The notes below the pieces were generated by a model that was given only the letters and a program-made list of their open reading frames with translations, was not told the DNA's origin and searched no databases. 64,000 nt of DNA from Verrucomicrobiota bacterium (GTDB taxonomy: Bacteria > Verrucomicrobiota > Verrucomicrobiia > Opitutales > Opitutaceae): the NCBI GenBank assembly GCA_016721945.1, contig JADKHC010000001.1, positions 124,001-188,000 of the forward strand, given 5' to 3'. Position numbers and translations under genes: made by a program. Every line of letters begins with the position of its first letter. The first letter of the stretch is position 1. Of this stretch, positions 1 through 9,463 are shown piece after piece.

Positions 1-1
1 C

Positions 2-3000
2 AGCACGCACGAAGTGTATTTCCAAAGCCAGGGAATCCGCGCTCATGCCGATCCGCTGACCGTATTTTTTACAGATCGCGCGATCTACCGTCCTGGGCAG
101 ACGATCAATTACAAAGGCGTTTCCATCAGCTATGACCATGCGGCGGCCAAATACTCCGCCCTCGCCAACCAGAAACTCACCGTCGTATTCAACGACCCCA
201 ACGGCAAAGAAATAGCACGCGCTGAACACCGAACTAATGATTATGGTTCATTCAATGGTGTATTCACCGCGCCTCGCGACCGGTTGATGGGCCGCATGGC
301 GATTCGCGTACTCGGTCGGCCAAGCGAGACTTCGGTTAACGTTGAGGAGTATAAACGTCCGAAATTCCAAGTTGAGCTCAACGCGCCGTCCGAAGCCGCT
401 AAACTCGACAAGCCAGTCGTTCTCTCCGGCAAAGCCACTGCCTACAATGGAGCAACCATCGGCGGGGCAAAAGTGAAATGGCGCGTCGAACGTGGCGTGC
501 AATGCCCCTACTGGTGCTGGTGGTGGCGCCCGGCCGCGACTAAAGCCATTGCCCATGGTACTGCCGTCACCGAACCAGACGGTACCTTTAAACTGGAGTT
601 TGCCGCCACACCCGATCGTACGATACCAGCGAAGAACGAACCAACATTCACCTACTCCATCCATACCGATGTCACCGACACAACCGGTGAAACGCGTTCG
701 ACGGATCGCACGGTGCGAGCAGGCTACACCGCTTTGCAGGCGTCACTGACCGCGAACGACTGGCAGACGCCCGACAAGCCTGTCGAGTTTTCGATCACAA
801 CGAATTCGCTCGACGGTGCCCCACAGCCAGCCAATGGCACAGTAACGATTCACGCGCTCAAGCAACCCGCCGTAGTCGAACGAGCGCCTTTGCAGGAGGT
901 ACGTAATTGGTGGATATACGGCACAGCTGAACCAAAGACAGATCCTACGAATCCCAACTCATGGGAACTCGGGAATCTAGTTGTTGAAAATACCTTCAAA
1001 ACTGATGCCACCGGTAAGGTGCAGCTCTCTGCGTCACTCAAACCCGGCATCTACCGCGCGTCGCTTGTAACAAGTGATCGTTTCGGCAAAGAGGTCACTG
1101 CCCGTCAAACGTTGCAGGTGGTAGGGCCACGTGACCGACATTTCAGTATCAAGATTCCCAATACCTTCTCGGCACCCAAATGGTCGGCCGAACCCGGCGA
1201 AACCTTTACTGCACTCTGGGGGACTGGTTACGATACAGGCCGCGCCTTCGTTGAATTGGAATGCGATGGCAAACCCCTTAAAAGCTACTGGACAACGGCG
1301 GGACGAACTCAGGAGCGTATCACCCTTCCGGTCACCGAAGAACTACGCGGTGGATTCACCGTGCGAGCTACTTATATCCGCGAAAACCGTGCATACCTGA
1401 ATGAGCGCATCGTGGATGTGCCATGGACGAACAAGCAGTTAGCGGTAAAATGGGAACGGTTCCGCTCCAAACTACAACCCGGACAGAAGGAAACATGGAC
1501 GGCCGTCATCACGGGCCCAAACTCCAAACGCACAGCTGCCGAAATGGTCGCCACGCTATACGACTCATCGCTTGACGAGTTTTCGCCTCATAACTGGCCG
1601 CAGATGTACAATGTGTTCAGGCAGGAATTCTCACGAAGCGAGACTGTGTTCCAGAATGCTAACCTCGTCTTAAATACTATTCACAGCTGGGCATGGCCAT
1701 CGCGGCGAGACATTGATTGGAATTACCGAACCTTTCAGAATGGGATCGCGTCGAACCTCTGGGGTTGGGAATTCCCTCGAGTCGGAGAATCTAGGAGTTC
1801 CTATATTTCGAAAAGTGCATTTACCGATGAAGAGGTGATCGTGATGTCCCCTTTCGAGGTATGTGCAGATGCCGCTGTTGGCTACTACGCCTCGTCCACT
1901 CTCGCCGGCACACGCCTCCGAAACAATTTTAATGATATTGGTTCCGCGATCTCGGTGGTGACCAAAGAGTCCTTTCCGAGCTTGGATAACGCCGAAGCTG
2001 CGACGCCCAAACCCGATCTTTCCAAAGTCGCTGCGCGAAAGAATCTCAACGAAACCGCATTCTTCTTCCCGCAACTGGTCTCAGATAACAAAGGTGTGGT
2101 GCGTATGACGTTTACGATGCCGGAAGCCTTGACCCAATGGAAATTCCTCGGCTTTGCACATGACAAACAGCTCCGCTCCGGGTTCATAACCGATAAAGTC
2201 ACAACCTCTAAAGACTTAATGGTAGAGCCAAACCCGCCACGTTTCGTGCGCGAGGGCGACGCAATCGAGTTCACCGTTAAAGTCAGCAACCAGTCCGAGC
2301 AGCCACAGGTCGGCACGGTCAAGCTCACGTTCGCCGATGCGGCCTCGCTGAAGCCGGTCGATGACGTGCTCTCCAACCACACCACCGAGCAGGCGTTCAA
2401 CGTACCCGCCAAGCAGTCGCGCAGCTACGCGTGGCGCATCGTAGTACCCGAAGGACTGGGTTTTGTGACTTACAAAGCCGTCGCTGCCACCGACAAATTT
2501 AGCGATGGTGAAGAAGGTTTTCTGCCGGTGCTCAGTCGGCGGATTCTGGTGACGGAATCGCTGCCGATGCCGATCCGTGGTAAATCGACAAAGCAGTTCG
2601 AATTCAAAAAGCTCCTCGCGTCCGGAGCTTCTGATACGCTGCGACACCAGTCACTCACCGTGCAGATGACTTCGCAGCCCGCTTGGTACGCCGTGATGGC
2701 ACTGCCGTACTTGATGGAATATCCGTACGAGTGCAGCGAACAGACCTTCAATCGGTTTTACGCGAACGCGCTCGCCCGCCACATCGCCAACTCCGACCCA
2801 AAAATCCGCCGCATCTTCGATCTTTGGAAGAACACTCCCGCGCTCGATAGTCCGCTGGATAAAAATCAGGACCTGAAGTCCGTAATGCTCGAAGAGACAC
2901 CGTGGTTGCGCGAGGCCAAGGCCGAAACCCAGGCGCGCAGAAACATCGGACTACTCTTCGATGACAATCGTCTCGACGAAGAGGCCACGCGGACTTTGGC

Positions 3001-4333
3001 CAAACTCTCCGAGCGCCAATTGAGCGACGGCCTCTGGTCGTGGTTCCCTGGTGGCCGTTCCAGCGAGTATATCAGCTTGTACATTGCAACTGGTTTCGGA
3101 CGGCTGCGGCACCTAGGCGTGGTGGTCGACGTGGCACCGGCGGTAAAAGCTTTTGCCGCACTCGACGCATCGATGACCGAAAGTTACCGGCAGATACAAA
3201 AGAATCATCATCCAGAGAATTACGTGCCTGGTTGCACCGAGGCGTTGTACCTCTATGGCCGTAGTTTCTTTCTCAATGATCAGCCTATCACGCCGCAGCA
3301 TCGCGAAGCCGTGGATTTCTTCCTGAAGCAGGCACGCAAGTCCTGGTTAAAGCTAGCCTCTCGCCAGAGCCAAGCTCACCTCGCGCTCGCGCTGAATCGG
3401 TTTGGCGATAAGGAAACCGCGCAGGCCATCGTGAAGTCGCTCAAGGAACGCAGCGTCAGCGATGAGGAACTCGGCCTGTTCTGGCGCAATGCCGAGTTGA
3501 GCTGGTGGTGGTACGATGCCCCGATCGAGACGCAGGCGTTGATGATCGAGGCGTTCGCCGAGGTCACCAACGACACACAGGCCGTCGAGGACTGCAAAGT
3601 CTGGCTCTTAATACAAAAGCAGACGCAGGACTGGAAAACAACCAAGGCCACCGCCGACGCCATCTACGGGCTTTTATTGCACGGCAGCAATCTGCTCGGG
3701 AGCGACGCACTCGTCGAAGTCGCTCTCGCTGGCCGGACGATCAAACCGGAAAAGGTGGAGGCCGGCACCGGTTTCTACGAAAAGAAATTCGCTTCCGCTG
3801 AGATCAACCCCGCCATGGGCCAGATCTCCGTGAAGAAGGCCGACGAAGGTGTGAGTTGGGGCAGCGTCCACTGGCAGTACCTCGAAGACATTGCCAAGAT
3901 CACGCCGCACGAAGGCACGCCGCTAAAGTTAAGGAAAACACTCTGGATCAAAGAAACCACCAGCAAGGGACAAGTGCTCAAGCCCGTGACCAGTCCGCTG
4001 GCGGTTGGCGATGAGCTGGTGGTTCGGATCGAGCTGCGCTCGGATCGCGACATGGAATTCGTCCACTTGAAGGACCAGCGCGGCAGTGGCACTGAACCCG
4101 TGAACGTGTTGAGCCGTTACAAATATCAGGACGGTCTCGGCTACTACGAGAGCACTCGCGACACGGCCTCGCACTTCTTCATCGAGTACCTGAGGAAGGG
4201 CGTTTACGTATTCGAATATTCGACCCGCGTGCAACTCAAAGGCGCGTACCAGACCGGCATCGCCGAGATCCAGTGTATGTACGCCCCCGAGTTTAACAGC
4301 CACTCGGAGAGCGTCGCCATCGAGGTAAAATAG
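2..4333 (+). CDS. Bacterial alpha-2-macroglobulin family protein, 5' truncated by window edge
   Basis: The reading frame is open to the left edge (in-frame codons before the first GTG at 14), so the N-terminus lies outside the window. The visible 1,440 or so residues show macroglobulin (MG) beta-domains, including the MG2-type stretch TDRAIYRPGQTINYKG near the start. A2M-domain sequence follows (NETAFFFPQL, then a TMPEALTQWKFLGFAHD stretch), then the thioester motif CSEQ, with Cys codon at 2732 (residue 907 counted from the GTG at 14), in an alpha/alpha-toroid thioester domain. Family members trap proteases in the periplasm by thioester capture after bait cleavage. Residues about 604-652 do not look like macroglobulin but like the N-terminal signature of TonB receptors (separate entry). 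The genes that usually accompany this family, such as pbpC, are not seen downstream; upstream is unknown. Family call is firm; the role here is inferred. Confidence 0.93.
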   Translation, partial: STHEVYFQSQGIRAHADPLTVFFTDRAIYRPGQTINYKGVSISYDHAAAKYSALANQKLTVVFNDPNGKEIARAEHRTNDYGSFNGVFTAPRDRLMGRMAIRVLGRPSETSVNVEEYKRPKFQVELNAPSEAAKLDKPVVLSGKATAYNGATIGGAKVKWRVERGVQCPYWCWWWRPAATKAIAHGTAVTEPDGTFKLEFAATPDRTIPAKNEPTFTYSIHTDVTDTTGETRSTDRTVRAGYTALQASLTANDWQTPDKPVEFSITTNSLDGAPQPANGTVTIHALKQPAVVERAPLQEVRNWWIYGTAEPKTDPTNPNSWELGNLVVENTFKTDATGKVQLSASLKPGIYRASLVTSDRFGKEVTARQTLQVVGPRDRHFSIKIPNTFSAPKWSAEPGETFTALWGTGYDTGRAFVELECDGKPLKSYWTTAGRTQERITLPVTEELRGGFTVRATYIRENRAYLNERIVDVPWTNKQLAVKWERFRSKLQPGQKETWTAVITGPNSKRTAAEMVATLYDSSLDEFSPHNWPQMYNVFRQEFSRSETVFQNANLVLNTIHSWAWPSRRDIDWNYRTFQNGIASNLWGWEFPRVGESRSSYISKSAFTDEEVIVMSPFEVCADAAVGYYASSTLAGTRLRNNFNDIGSAISVVTKESFPSLDNAEAATPKPDLSKVAARKNLNETAFFFPQLVSDNKGVVRMTFTMPEALTQWKFLGFAHDKQLRSGFITDKVTTSKDLMVEPNPPRFVREGDAIEFTVKVSNQSEQPQVGTVKLTFADAASLKPVDDVLSNHTTEQAFNVPAKQSRSYAWRIVVPEGLGFVTYKAVAATDKFSDGEEGFLPVLSRRILVTESLPMPIRGKSTKQFEFKKLLASGASDTLRHQSLTVQMTSQPAWYAVMALPYLMEYPYECSEQTFNRFYANALARHIANSDPKIRRIFDLWKNTPALDSPLDKNQDLKSVMLEETPWLREAKAETQARRNIGLLFDDNRLDEEATRTLAKLSERQLSDGLWSWFPGGRSSEYISLYIATGFGRLRHLGVVVDVAPAVKAFAALDASMTESYRQIQKNHHPENYVPGCTEALYLYGRSFFLNDQPITPQHREAVDFFLKQARKSWLKLASRQSQAHLALALNRFGDKETAQAIVKSLKERSVSDEELGLFWRNAELSWWWYDAPIETQALMIEAFAEVTNDTQAVEDCKVWLLIQKQTQDWKTTKATADAIYGLLLHGSNLLGSDALVEVALAGRTIKPEKVEAGTGFYEKKFASAEINPAMGQISVKKADEGVSWGSVHWQYLEDIAKITPHEGTPLKLRKTLWIKETTSKGQVLKPVTSPLAVGDELVVRIELRSDRDMEFVHLKDQRGSGTEPVNVLSRYKYQDGLGYYESTRDTASHFFIEYLRKGVYVFEYSTRVQLKGAYQTGIAEIQCMYAPEFNSHSESVAIEVK
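1826..1970 (+). other. TonB-receptor N-terminal signature embedded in the alpha-2-macroglobulin
   Basis: This in-frame segment encodes an acidic lead (DEE), then VIVMSPFEV (SPFEV at about residues 612-616), GYYASSTLAGTRLRNNF and NDIGSAISVVTKE. The two TonB receptors in this window have the same order of elements: LLLSPFEV, GYQSTQTLAGTRIRTDL and KDIASSISVINKD at 15610-19497, and VLVLDPFSV, GYRATDTLGGARVRTKL and ADTPSAVSVITPQ at 36079-39723. It lies about 40 residues before the A2M domain, where macroglobulins carry the protease bait region. No complete plug domain or barrel follows. Confidence 0.8.
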
Positions 4334-4627
4334 CAGGGACTGATAAAATTCATCCAGCCTCTTCCTAACCAATTCCCAGAGGACTGTATATCAATATTAG
4401 ATTATTTTTCTGGTTCGTTATTGGGAAACGGGCCTCATCACCAGAGGCTCGTTATCTCAAATTGGTTCCATACAGTACCGTGTTCTCGTGTTTGCGCGGC
4501 GGCATGAAATCACCCTTGCACCACGTCTATACGAACCGCATTTTTCGCCCCGGTGCCATCGGAAAAATCTTCCCAACACTCCTTCGCCCTCTGGTTTTCT
4601 GGCCACTGAGCCTTCCTTTTTAAACTG

Positions 4628-5755
4628 ATGAATATCGGCAATCCTCTCTCGCTCAGTTTCCTCATTCTGGCTTTGTGCGGTCTGCCGCCAGCCATTTTTG
4701 CGGACTCCGCTGCGACGCCTGCGCCCTCCCCCAAAGTCTTTCGCTATACCAATCCCATCACCCGGGACGCTTCGCTCTCCATGCGGGATCACTGCATCAT
4801 CAAGGTTGGCCAGCAATGGTTCTGTACCGGCACCTCCAATCCCGTGTGGACCGGACCCAATCCGGGCGTGCGCCTGCTGGTCTCCGACGATCTGATCCAC
4901 TGGAGGCACCACTCCTGGATCATCGACGCAAGTCAGCTGCCCGAGGATTGCCCCTACAATGGACGTTTCTGGGCACCCGAAATTCATTTCATCCAAAATA
5001 AATACTGGATGACCGTGAACAGCGGGAAAGTGACCGCCTCCGACCCCAAAGGTATGAAGACCCACAGCGTGTGGCTCTTCGTGGCCGACCAAGTGACCGG
5101 ACCTTACCGGTTGGTGAAAGGGCCTCTCACACCGAACTACAATAATGATGCAACACTCTTCGAGGACGATGACGGCCAGACTTATCTCTACACGAGTGGC
5201 AACGGCCTCTGGCAGGCCAAAATCGACCTCAACACCGGCAATCTCGCCGCACCGATCGAGAAGTTTCTCGACAAAAAACAGCCTGGTTATCCCGACTGGA
5301 TGATCGGCGGCATCGAAGGGCCTTTTGTCATCAAACGGGAGGGAACGTATTTCATGTTCTTTTCCACGTGGATCCGCGGCTACGAGGTGGGGTTGCTCAA
5401 GTCAAAATCACCACTGGGCCCTTGGGAACTGGTTTCACGCGAACCGATATTCGGCACGCGAAAGAAAAACTACCGCCCCGAACTGGCTGCTGAGGGCGGC
5501 TACGCGCATCTGAAGTTTACCGACACCGCAGACCCATACTGCGAAACGGGGCACAACGCACTTTTCGAGGGCGCTAACGGCCAGTTGTGGAGCTCATGCC
5601 ATTACTTCATGGACGAAAAACGCCCGCTGCCTCCGGGCGCGAAGCTGCAGGACTGGGAGCAGACACCCCAATTAGGAATCGAACCAGTCTCTTACAAAAA
5701 CGGTGCGTTTCACATCCATGGACCGACGTGGACCGAACAAGTCATAGAACAGTGA
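4628..5755 (+). CDS. Secreted glycoside hydrolase family 43 protein
   Basis: 375 residues with a signal peptide of about 25 residues ending near IFADSAA. The rest fits a five-bladed beta-propeller GH43 enzyme. The three expected acidic residues are visible: Asp54 in SMRDHC (base), Asp174 in NNDATLFEDDDGQTYLY (pKa modulator) and Glu230 in GGIEGPFVIKREGTYFMFFS (acid). The family removes arabinofuranose or xylose from arabinoxylan, arabinan or xylan by inversion; the exact substrate cannot be read from sequence. The ATG at 4628 has no convincing Shine-Dalgarno but places the signal peptide correctly. The gene stands alone on the plus strand and converges on the GH115 gene; the 294 bp before it show no gene. 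Confidence 0.9.
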   Translation: MNIGNPLSLSFLILALCGLPPAIFADSAATPAPSPKVFRYTNPITRDASLSMRDHCIIKVGQQWFCTGTSNPVWTGPNPGVRLLVSDDLIHWRHHSWIIDASQLPEDCPYNGRFWAPEIHFIQNKYWMTVNSGKVTASDPKGMKTHSVWLFVADQVTGPYRLVKGPLTPNYNNDATLFEDDDGQTYLYTSGNGLWQAKIDLNTGNLAAPIEKFLDKKQPGYPDWMIGGIEGPFVIKREGTYFMFFSTWIRGYEVGLLKSKSPLGPWELVSREPIFGTRKKNYRPELAAEGGYAHLKFTDTADPYCETGHNALFEGANGQLWSSCHYFMDEKRPLPPGAKLQDWEQTPQLGIEPVSYKNGAFHIHGPTWTEQVIEQ

Positions 5756-5996
5756 TGCCCGGCGAATGGATATGTGGCTATCACCGAACTATTATTAATC
5801 ACCAACTCCCAACCTCATTTCACGCCGGCCGCTCTAGGTCAAAGACCGTGTGATTCTCGTTGTCCGGGCGTTTCCTGCTTCAGCCATCGCACGTCGGATG
5901 CAGGCGCTTTGGTTATTCAAAGCGCATGAAGACGAGCCTCATTTTGCCGGTGGCGAATAGTTTTACTTTCAGGAACGAGCCCCCCCTGCGATGACA

Positions 5997-8915
5997 TCAC
6001 GGAAGCGGCGTGCATTCCGGTAGGCCGAAATAACTCTCGGGTAACCGGCCGTCGGAGATGATCACTTTTTGCACGACGATCCCTGGATCAACCATGGCAA
6101 TCTTCAAGACGTGAGGTCCTGCTTCCAGCTGATGCGACGACCGGACATAACGCGCGTTGTCGCGAGCATATTGGCCCCGGCCGAGAAACGATTCGCCCGC
6201 GCGATCCGCAAAAAGGTCCTGCACTTGGGGTGCTTGCTCGTCAAATGACACCGCGATTCGCATGCCGCGGTCGGACACGAAGTCCATTACCGGACCCAAG
6301 ATGAGGGTGACTGTATATCGGCCACGGCGTGGCAGGTATACCGGATACTCCAGCGTCGGTGCCTGGGCGGGAGGGAGAATGCTCGGTGCCGTCACCGGAT
6401 AAATGGCGACTGCGGAAGCACCTCGTCCGTAATCGGGAATTTCCTCCCAGCGAACACCTGAAACCTCGGTTTTTTCCACCGCCGCCGCTGCCGCAAATGC
6501 GACAGGGCCGGTGAGGCTCGCGAAGCGTCCCTTGGCGGTATCACGCTGTTCGGCGGTCGCTTTCACGACCGGCACCTTCACCTCCACAATGCCTTGGCTC
6601 CCTCCGACCTTGATCAAACCGGTCGAAGTCCCCTCCGGCGCGCGGGCCCAATCGATCTCCACCCAGTACCGCCGGTCGGATCCCGAAGAAGCATCAGCCG
6701 TGAGCGTGATCCAAGGCTTGTCGGCCTCGACGGAAAAGATGATCGGACGCGTGCCCATCGGGAAAACATCGACGTAGGAACGCCGAGGATGAAACGAATC
6801 AAAACGCGGAAGCACCGCCTCGCCGTAGTGCTCGGGCCAAGAGCTCACGTCGCCCTCCACTCCCACGCCCAGGCGCTCCTCATCGGCGGGCAGCACCTCG
6901 GACACTGCCGGCATCACGTTCACCACCGGAGGCTCCCACGAATGCTGTCCCAAATGCGTTTGGTCCATGAGGTGGTTCCATTTCCCGCCTGCGAGTTGAT
7001 GGTTGTAGCGATCGGTTAGGGTCTGGTCCTCGCGGAAAAGTTCACGTACGCGTGCCGCCACCGTATTGGTGCTCGCGCGTCCCTGCATGGCGTACAGGGC
7101 GTTGCGCCCCGCTTCAATATTGATCTCGGCCACGACGGCTGAGGCTTTTGCCGGATGCAGCACTAGTTGATAAAATGCGTCGCGCTGTTCTGGCGGTAGC
7201 AAAGCCTCAATCCTCGTGGCTTCCTCCGCCAACTCGCGCCAAGCCGTCTCCACGCGGTCTGCCTCGCGGTAGTTGATCTGACTGAAGGTTTCCGGCTTCA
7301 CGAGTTCCGGCTTACGCCAACCGTTGTATTTGGAATACCGCGACACCAAGCTCGCGATTTGTTCGGCATACTTCGGCCCAAACTCCCGCTCAGCCCAGCG
7401 CCGGGTGTAGTCGGCAACCTTGTCCTTGGTTAGCGCGGCGGGATTCCACGCCATGCGCAGGAAAAATTCGATGGGAAGTTCGAGGGGCTTCAAGTCCCCA
7501 ACGTTCACGATCCAGATGCGGGTCGCGCCGTATTCGTACGCCAGATACATTTGCTCAGCGATCTTGGGAAACGGATTGGTATTGATCCACTGGTATGCAA
7601 ACGGGCCGCCGTGCATATCGATGTGATAGTAGATGCCAGCGCCGCCGCTCCGTTTGCGCTCTTCGGGCGTCGGCAGGCGACGTAGGTTTCCGGTGTTGTC
7701 ATCAGTCCACAACAAAGTGACGTCGTCCGGAGGGCGCAGGCCTTTTTCATAGAAGCGCTGGACCTCGGTGAAGAGAGCCCAGAGTTGCGGAATGGTTTCG
7801 GGACGAGTGCGCGTTTCCTCGAAAAGAATCCGACGCTGGTCGGTGAAGATCTGCTCCAGCTGCTTGATGTCCGACTCGATGCTGCCGGTCGAAACCATCG
7901 CTTCGTCACCGTCGCCTCGCATGCCGATCGTTACGACATTTTCAAAGGCCTTGTTGCGCGCAATACCTTCGCGGAAAAACCGCTGCAGTGCTTCGGCGTT
8001 GGTGGCGTAGTTCCACTGGCCGTTGCCGTATTGCTCGCGCCGCTGCGTCCACTCTTTGTGGGCGCGCATCATTGGTTCGTGGTGCGACGTGCCCATCACG
8101 ATGCCGTACTCGTCTGCTAGACGGGGGCATTCGGGATCATCTTCATTGAAGGCATTATCCCACATCGCAGGCCAGAGATAGTTACCCCGCATCCGCAGCA
8201 GCAGTTCGAAGACCTTCGTGTAGAACTTCGAGTTGATACCGCCAAATTTTTCCTTCGCCCAACCGGTTAGGCAGGGCCGCTCGTCGTTGAGAAAAATGCC
8301 GCGATACCTAACCACCGGCTCCCCGGAAGCGAATCGGCCCGGCAGCACATAAGCTTCCGCGTGGCGTTTCGGCGGAACATCCGCCCACCAATACCAAGGC
8401 GAGACGCCCAACTGCTCAGAGAGTTCGTAGATGCCGTAAATCGTGCCGCGTTTGTCGCTGCCTGCGATCACCAGCGCGCGCTCCACCCCGGGCAATGGTT
8501 GGGCAACGGTGGTGATCACGAAGCTCTCCCACTTCCCTTTCAGATCACTAGCGTCGAGTTTGCCCGACGCAACCAACGCATCGATCGTCGCACTTTTGCC
8601 CAGCGTGCCGATAATGACAAGTTCGGCTTGCTTCGGGCGCGTAGCAGAAGAAGCAGGTTTTTTCGAGGTGACTCGTTCAATATCGGCCTGCAGATCGCCA
8701 ATCGCGCGCACCACGCCTTGATAATCGGCGGCATCATACCAGACAGGCGTCACCCGATCCGCGGTGACCAACGGGAAAGAATCTCCCGGTGGCGCAACAT
8801 TCGCGACAATCTCAACTGGCAGACCGAGGCTAGGTTCTCCGCGAACCAATGGGCCCAAGAAGGCAATCACAGCAAACCAAGCCAAAAAAGAAGGGTGAGG
8901 AATATATTTTTCCAT
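5997..8915 (-). CDS. Secreted GH115 xylan alpha-1,2-glucuronidase
   Basis: 972 residues with a signal peptide (hydrophobic segment FLAWFAVIAFLGPLVRG). The central region carries long GH115 signatures: GTIYGIYELSEQLGVSPWYWW, the RGIFLNDERP block, LRMRGNYLWPAMWDNAF and GIVMGTSHHEPMMRA. A C-terminal beta-rich module ends near PESYFGLPEC. GH115 enzymes release glucuronic or 4-O-methylglucuronic acid alpha-1,2-linked to xylose in glucuronoxylan. Length matches the family. The gene is divergent from the sensor kinase at 9464 across a 548-bp intergenic region, suggesting control by that kinase/regulator pair (inference). This is the strongest single pointer to glucuronoxylan as a substrate of the region. 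Confidence 0.93.
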   Translation of the reverse strand: MEKYIPHPSFLAWFAVIAFLGPLVRGEPSLGLPVEIVANVAPPGDSFPLVTADRVTPVWYDAADYQGVVRAIGDLQADIERVTSKKPASSATRPKQAELVIIGTLGKSATIDALVASGKLDASDLKGKWESFVITTVAQPLPGVERALVIAGSDKRGTIYGIYELSEQLGVSPWYWWADVPPKRHAEAYVLPGRFASGEPVVRYRGIFLNDERPCLTGWAKEKFGGINSKFYTKVFELLLRMRGNYLWPAMWDNAFNEDDPECPRLADEYGIVMGTSHHEPMMRAHKEWTQRREQYGNGQWNYATNAEALQRFFREGIARNKAFENVVTIGMRGDGDEAMVSTGSIESDIKQLEQIFTDQRRILFEETRTRPETIPQLWALFTEVQRFYEKGLRPPDDVTLLWTDDNTGNLRRLPTPEERKRSGGAGIYYHIDMHGGPFAYQWINTNPFPKIAEQMYLAYEYGATRIWIVNVGDLKPLELPIEFFLRMAWNPAALTKDKVADYTRRWAEREFGPKYAEQIASLVSRYSKYNGWRKPELVKPETFSQINYREADRVETAWRELAEEATRIEALLPPEQRDAFYQLVLHPAKASAVVAEINIEAGRNALYAMQGRASTNTVAARVRELFREDQTLTDRYNHQLAGGKWNHLMDQTHLGQHSWEPPVVNVMPAVSEVLPADEERLGVGVEGDVSSWPEHYGEAVLPRFDSFHPRRSYVDVFPMGTRPIIFSVEADKPWITLTADASSGSDRRYWVEIDWARAPEGTSTGLIKVGGSQGIVEVKVPVVKATAEQRDTAKGRFASLTGPVAFAAAAAVEKTEVSGVRWEEIPDYGRGASAVAIYPVTAPSILPPAQAPTLEYPVYLPRRGRYTVTLILGPVMDFVSDRGMRIAVSFDEQAPQVQDLFADRAGESFLGRGQYARDNARYVRSSHQLEAGPHVLKIAMVDPGIVVQKVIISDGRLPESYFGLPECTPLP

Positions 8916-9463
8916 TTGGAATATGTAAATTGGGTACTCCTTTCGGAGTCAGAGAGGGAGACCCGTGCGTAAAGAAAAGGACAACAAACTGACGCGTGGC
9001 CAGCCGCGTGGAGCGATGAACAGCCGCTAACCTGCCTGCCTTCATCGAAGGGCCAAAACAAATATAGCGGTATTTCGCCATAAACATCCGTATGGCTTTC
9101 GCTATATACAATATCAACAACACCTAATATATAAGGAATCGTCGGCGCCGCATGCTTCATGCTCCACCGGCAAACGCCTCCACGTTACAGCCACACGATT
9201 GACGGACGCCGAAGCGCTCAACCACGGCCAGAAATCCATCATTCGAGCCTTCTGACAGACCAGGGCTATGTCTAAATATATACCGATAAAGCGTTGCCTC
9301 ACTGTTTCGACAGGATAGGTTTTTGTCTTCCACCCGCTCAAGCTGCCGGAAAGACGCATTGTCAATCGATCCCCTTTGGAAAGTGACTGGGCGTACGGTC
9401 GCCACAAGCGGCGCTTCAGAGTAAACTGACAACGCCTAAGCCGGACAGAATCCCACCCTTTCC
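8916..9463. promoter_or_regulatory. Divergent intergenic region between GH115 and sensor kinase genes
   Basis: No coding sequence is supported here. The stretch is AT-rich at about 9055-9140 and must hold the promoters for both flanking genes. ATATAGCG (9062-9069) and its reverse complement CGCTATAT (9100-9107) form an 8-bp inverted repeat with a 30-bp spacer. The 11-mer TTTCGCTATAT (9097-9107) recurs just after the regulator gene at 13148-13158. These are candidate sites for the NarL-type regulator encoded at 12521, by position only. Confidence 0.35.
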
